From Oscillospiraceae bacterium (lineage in GTDB: Bacteria; Bacillota_A; Clostridia; Oscillospirales; Oscillospiraceae): 7,119 nucleotides of DNA. The translations under genes were made by a program, and so were the position numbers. Shown in pieces: positions 5,472-7,119 of this stretch; position 1 is the first letter of the stretch, and each line of letters opens with the position of its first letter. The notes below the pieces were generated by a model, which was given only the letters and a program-made list of their open reading frames with translations, was not told the DNA's origin and ran no database searches. Location: the NCBI GenBank assembly GCA_017549325.1, contig JAFYVA010000051.1, forward strand, positions 1 to 7,119, given 5' to 3'.

Positions 5472-6551
5472 ATGGAACTGAATCTCCGCAGCAACTATCG
5501 CTACGCCATCGCCTGCCCGACCTCCATGGGCGTCCGCATCACCCCCGATAACCGCATGGCCGTGCACAACAGCAACCACTTCTATATGCAGGCCACCTCT
5601 GCCGAGTCCAATGTGCTGAACGTCGCCTCCTCTCTGGGCAACGAGTGCCTGGTGCTGACCAAGTTCGTCAAGGACAGCCCCATCGCCCAGTTCATCAAGT
5701 CCGATCTGCGCCGCCGCAACATCAATTACGAGGGCGTGGAAGTGGAGCAGGGCGGCCCCTGGGGCTACCGCCATCAGTTCAATATTGCCGACTCCGGCTT
5801 CGGTCTGCGCGCTCCCCGCGTATGGAATGACCGCGCCGGCGAGGTGGGTACGACCCTGAGCGCCGACGAGTTCGATTTTGAGCGCATCTTCGGTACCGAG
5901 GGCGTGGCCATTCTCCATATCTCCGGCCTCATCGCCGCCATGAGCCGCTCCACCACCGAGTTCTGCCTGGCCGTAGCCCGCGCCGCCAAGGCACACGGCA
6001 CGCTGGTGTCCTTCGACCTGAACCACCGCGCCACCTTCTGGAAGGGCCGCGAGGAAGAGCTGCATCAGGCATTCCACGAGATCGCCTCCGTGGCCGACAT
6101 TCTGGTGGGCAACGAGGAGGATTTCCAGCTGTGTCTGGGCTTCACCGGCCCCGAGGCCGGCGGCAAGGACCTCTCCGGCAAAATCGAGAGCTTCAAGGCC
6201 ATGATCCGTCAGGTAAAGGAAAAGTACGCCAACGCCAAGGTCTTCGGCACCACCCTCCGTCAGGTCATCTCCGCCAACGAGCATATGTGGGGCTGCCTGA
6301 TGCTGGCAGGGGATGAGTGGTTCGTGGAAGAGCCCCGCATCATCCCCGTCATGGACCGCATCGGCGGCGGCGACGGCTTCACCGGCGGCCTCCTCTACGG
6401 CATCCTGAAGGGCTGGGAGGCTGAGAAGTGGCCCAAGTTCGGCTGGGCGACCGGCGTGCTGGCCGCCTCCAGCCTCAACGACTACGGTGAGCCTGCCGAC
6501 GAGAAGCAGGTCTGGGACATCTACGCCGGCAACGCCCGCGTACAGCGATAA
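5472..6551 (+). CDS. PfkB-family sugar or sugar-acid kinase (2-keto-3-deoxygluconate kinase-like)
   Basis: ATP-dependent cytoplasmic kinase of 359 aa in the ribokinase/PfkB fold. The C-terminal PfkB signature reads DRIGGGDGF (295-303), with Asp301 as the expected catalytic base and the GGG forming the anion hole. SFDLNHRATFW (180-190) and VGNEEDF (212-218) match the D-x-N-x-R and N-x-E-E motifs common in KDG kinase-like members. An early SAESNVLNVASSLG (43-56) stands where PfkB proteins usually have their glycine-rich substrate segment. The family resemblance is to 2-keto-3-deoxygluconate kinases, but the partner 19 bases downstream is 6-phosphogluconate dehydrogenase, so gluconate or a related sugar acid is a plausible alternative substrate. 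First gene of its operon, divergent from AraC-2. The family call is firm; the substrate is not. Confidence 0.85.
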   Translation: MELNLRSNYRYAIACPTSMGVRITPDNRMAVHNSNHFYMQATSAESNVLNVASSLGNECLVLTKFVKDSPIAQFIKSDLRRRNINYEGVEVEQGGPWGYRHQFNIADSGFGLRAPRVWNDRAGEVGTTLSADEFDFERIFGTEGVAILHISGLIAAMSRSTTEFCLAVARAAKAHGTLVSFDLNHRATFWKGREEELHQAFHEIASVADILVGNEEDFQLCLGFTGPEAGGKDLSGKIESFKAMIRQVKEKYANAKVFGTTLRQVISANEHMWGCLMLAGDEWFVEEPRIIPVMDRIGGGDGFTGGLLYGILKGWEAEKWPKFGWATGVLAASSLNDYGEPADEKQVWDIYAGNARVQR

Positions 6552-6570
6552 TTTTGGGAGGATACGAACG

Positions 6571-7119
6571 ATGAATAAGGCAAACATCGGCCTGGTGGGT
6601 CTGGCCGTTATGGGTGAAAATCTGGTGATGAACATGGCCTCCAAGGGCTTTACCGTCGCCGTGTACAACCGCACCACCGAGAAGGTGCGCAACTTCGTCG
6701 AGGGCCGTGCCAAGGGTATGTCCGTCATCGGCACCTACTCTCTGGAGGAGCTGGTGGCCTCTCTGGCCAAGCCCCGCAAGATCATGATGATGGTGAAGGC
6801 CGGCGAGGCCGTGGACGCCCTCATCGACCAGCTCATCCCCCTGCTGGAGGAGGGCGACATCATCATCGACGGCGGCAACAGCCACTTCCCCGACACCGCC
6901 CGCCGCACCGCCTATGTGGAGTCCAAGGGTCTGCTGTATGTGGGCTGCGGCGTCTCCGGCGGCGAGGAGGGTGCACTGAACGGCCCGTCTCTGATGCCCG
7001 GTGGCTCCGTGGCTGCCTGGCCCTTCGTCAAGCCCATCTTCCAGTCCGTCTGCGCCAAGGTGGAGGGCGGTGAGCCCTGCTGCGACTGGGTGGGCGAGAA
7101 CGGCGCCGGCCACTTCGTC
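6571..7119 (+). CDS. gnd: 6-phosphogluconate dehydrogenase, decarboxylating (partial, C-terminus off window)
   Basis: Oxidises and decarboxylates 6-phosphogluconate to ribulose 5-phosphate in the oxidative pentose phosphate pathway, in the cytoplasm. 183 residues are visible of a family that is usually about 470-480. The N-terminal Rossmann fold begins with GLVGLAVMGEN (7-17), followed by NRT (35-37), MVKAG, then IIDGGNS (98-104). The active-site segment GVSGGEEGA (127-135) continues into GPSLMPGG, as in the E. coli enzyme. The window ends at GAGHFV, directly before the expected catalytic lysine. NRT after the second strand is the usual NADP-preferring arrangement, though this is not conclusive. 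GGGAGG (6556-6561) lies nine bases before the ATG, and the 19-base gap after the kinase stop indicates co-transcription. The lengthy GVSGGEEGA-type match makes a related beta-hydroxyacid dehydrogenase unlikely. Confidence 0.95.
   Translation, partial: MNKANIGLVGLAVMGENLVMNMASKGFTVAVYNRTTEKVRNFVEGRAKGMSVIGTYSLEELVASLAKPRKIMMMVKAGEAVDALIDQLIPLLEEGDIIIDGGNSHFPDTARRTAYVESKGLLYVGCGVSGGEEGALNGPSLMPGGSVAAWPFVKPIFQSVCAKVEGGEPCCDWVGENGAGHFV

Noticed and set aside
5439..6734. A 431-residue minus-strand open frame spanning the kinase and the start of gnd
   Set aside because: Antisense of two well-supported genes; composition is Gly/Ala/Val/His-rich with no family motif.
6475..7113. A 212-residue minus-strand open frame opposite gnd
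   Set aside because: Mirror of the conserved gnd coding sequence; no independent support.

Overview
The window reads as a chromosomal sugar-utilisation region from a GC-rich Gram-positive gut anaerobe, most likely a Clostridia/Oscillospiraceae-type Firmicute. That placement is inferred from strong purine-rich ribosome binding sites, GC-rich third codon positions with AT-rich promoters, and the protein styles (GPH-type symporter, GH2 glycosidase, AraC regulators). No sequence search was possible, so genus is not claimed.

There are six genes in two divergent modules, arranged tail to tail. Module 1 (1-4456): a GPH-family sugar symporter followed 18 bases later by a glycoside hydrolase family 2 enzyme, both on the minus strand. 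The hydrolase is cut at its C-terminal side by the left window edge. They are divergent from a plus-strand AraC-family regulator (412 aa) across a 251-base AT-rich intergenic region. Module 2 (4488-7119): a minus-strand cupin-AraC regulator (272 aa), divergent from a plus-strand pair made of a PfkB-family sugar kinase and a decarboxylating 6-phosphogluconate dehydrogenase (gnd). The latter is cut by the right edge. The two regulators converge on one bidirectional terminator.

Functionally, module 1 looks like uptake and hydrolysis of a glycoside, more beta-galactosidase-like than beta-glucuronidase-like. Module 2 looks like phosphorylation of a sugar acid and entry into the pentose phosphate pathway. 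Each regulator probably controls its divergent neighbour. Both intergenic regions hold direct repeats about two helical turns apart, suitably placed for AraC-type activators, and the metabolic promoters have weak -35 boxes while the regulator promoters are better formed.

I do not see a wholly new system here: no CRISPR, mobile element, tRNA or rRNA. The more interesting points are the candidate operators, the pairing of a KDG-kinase-like PfkB protein with gnd, and the shared terminator that contains a stop codon. No gap between genes exceeds 300 bases.
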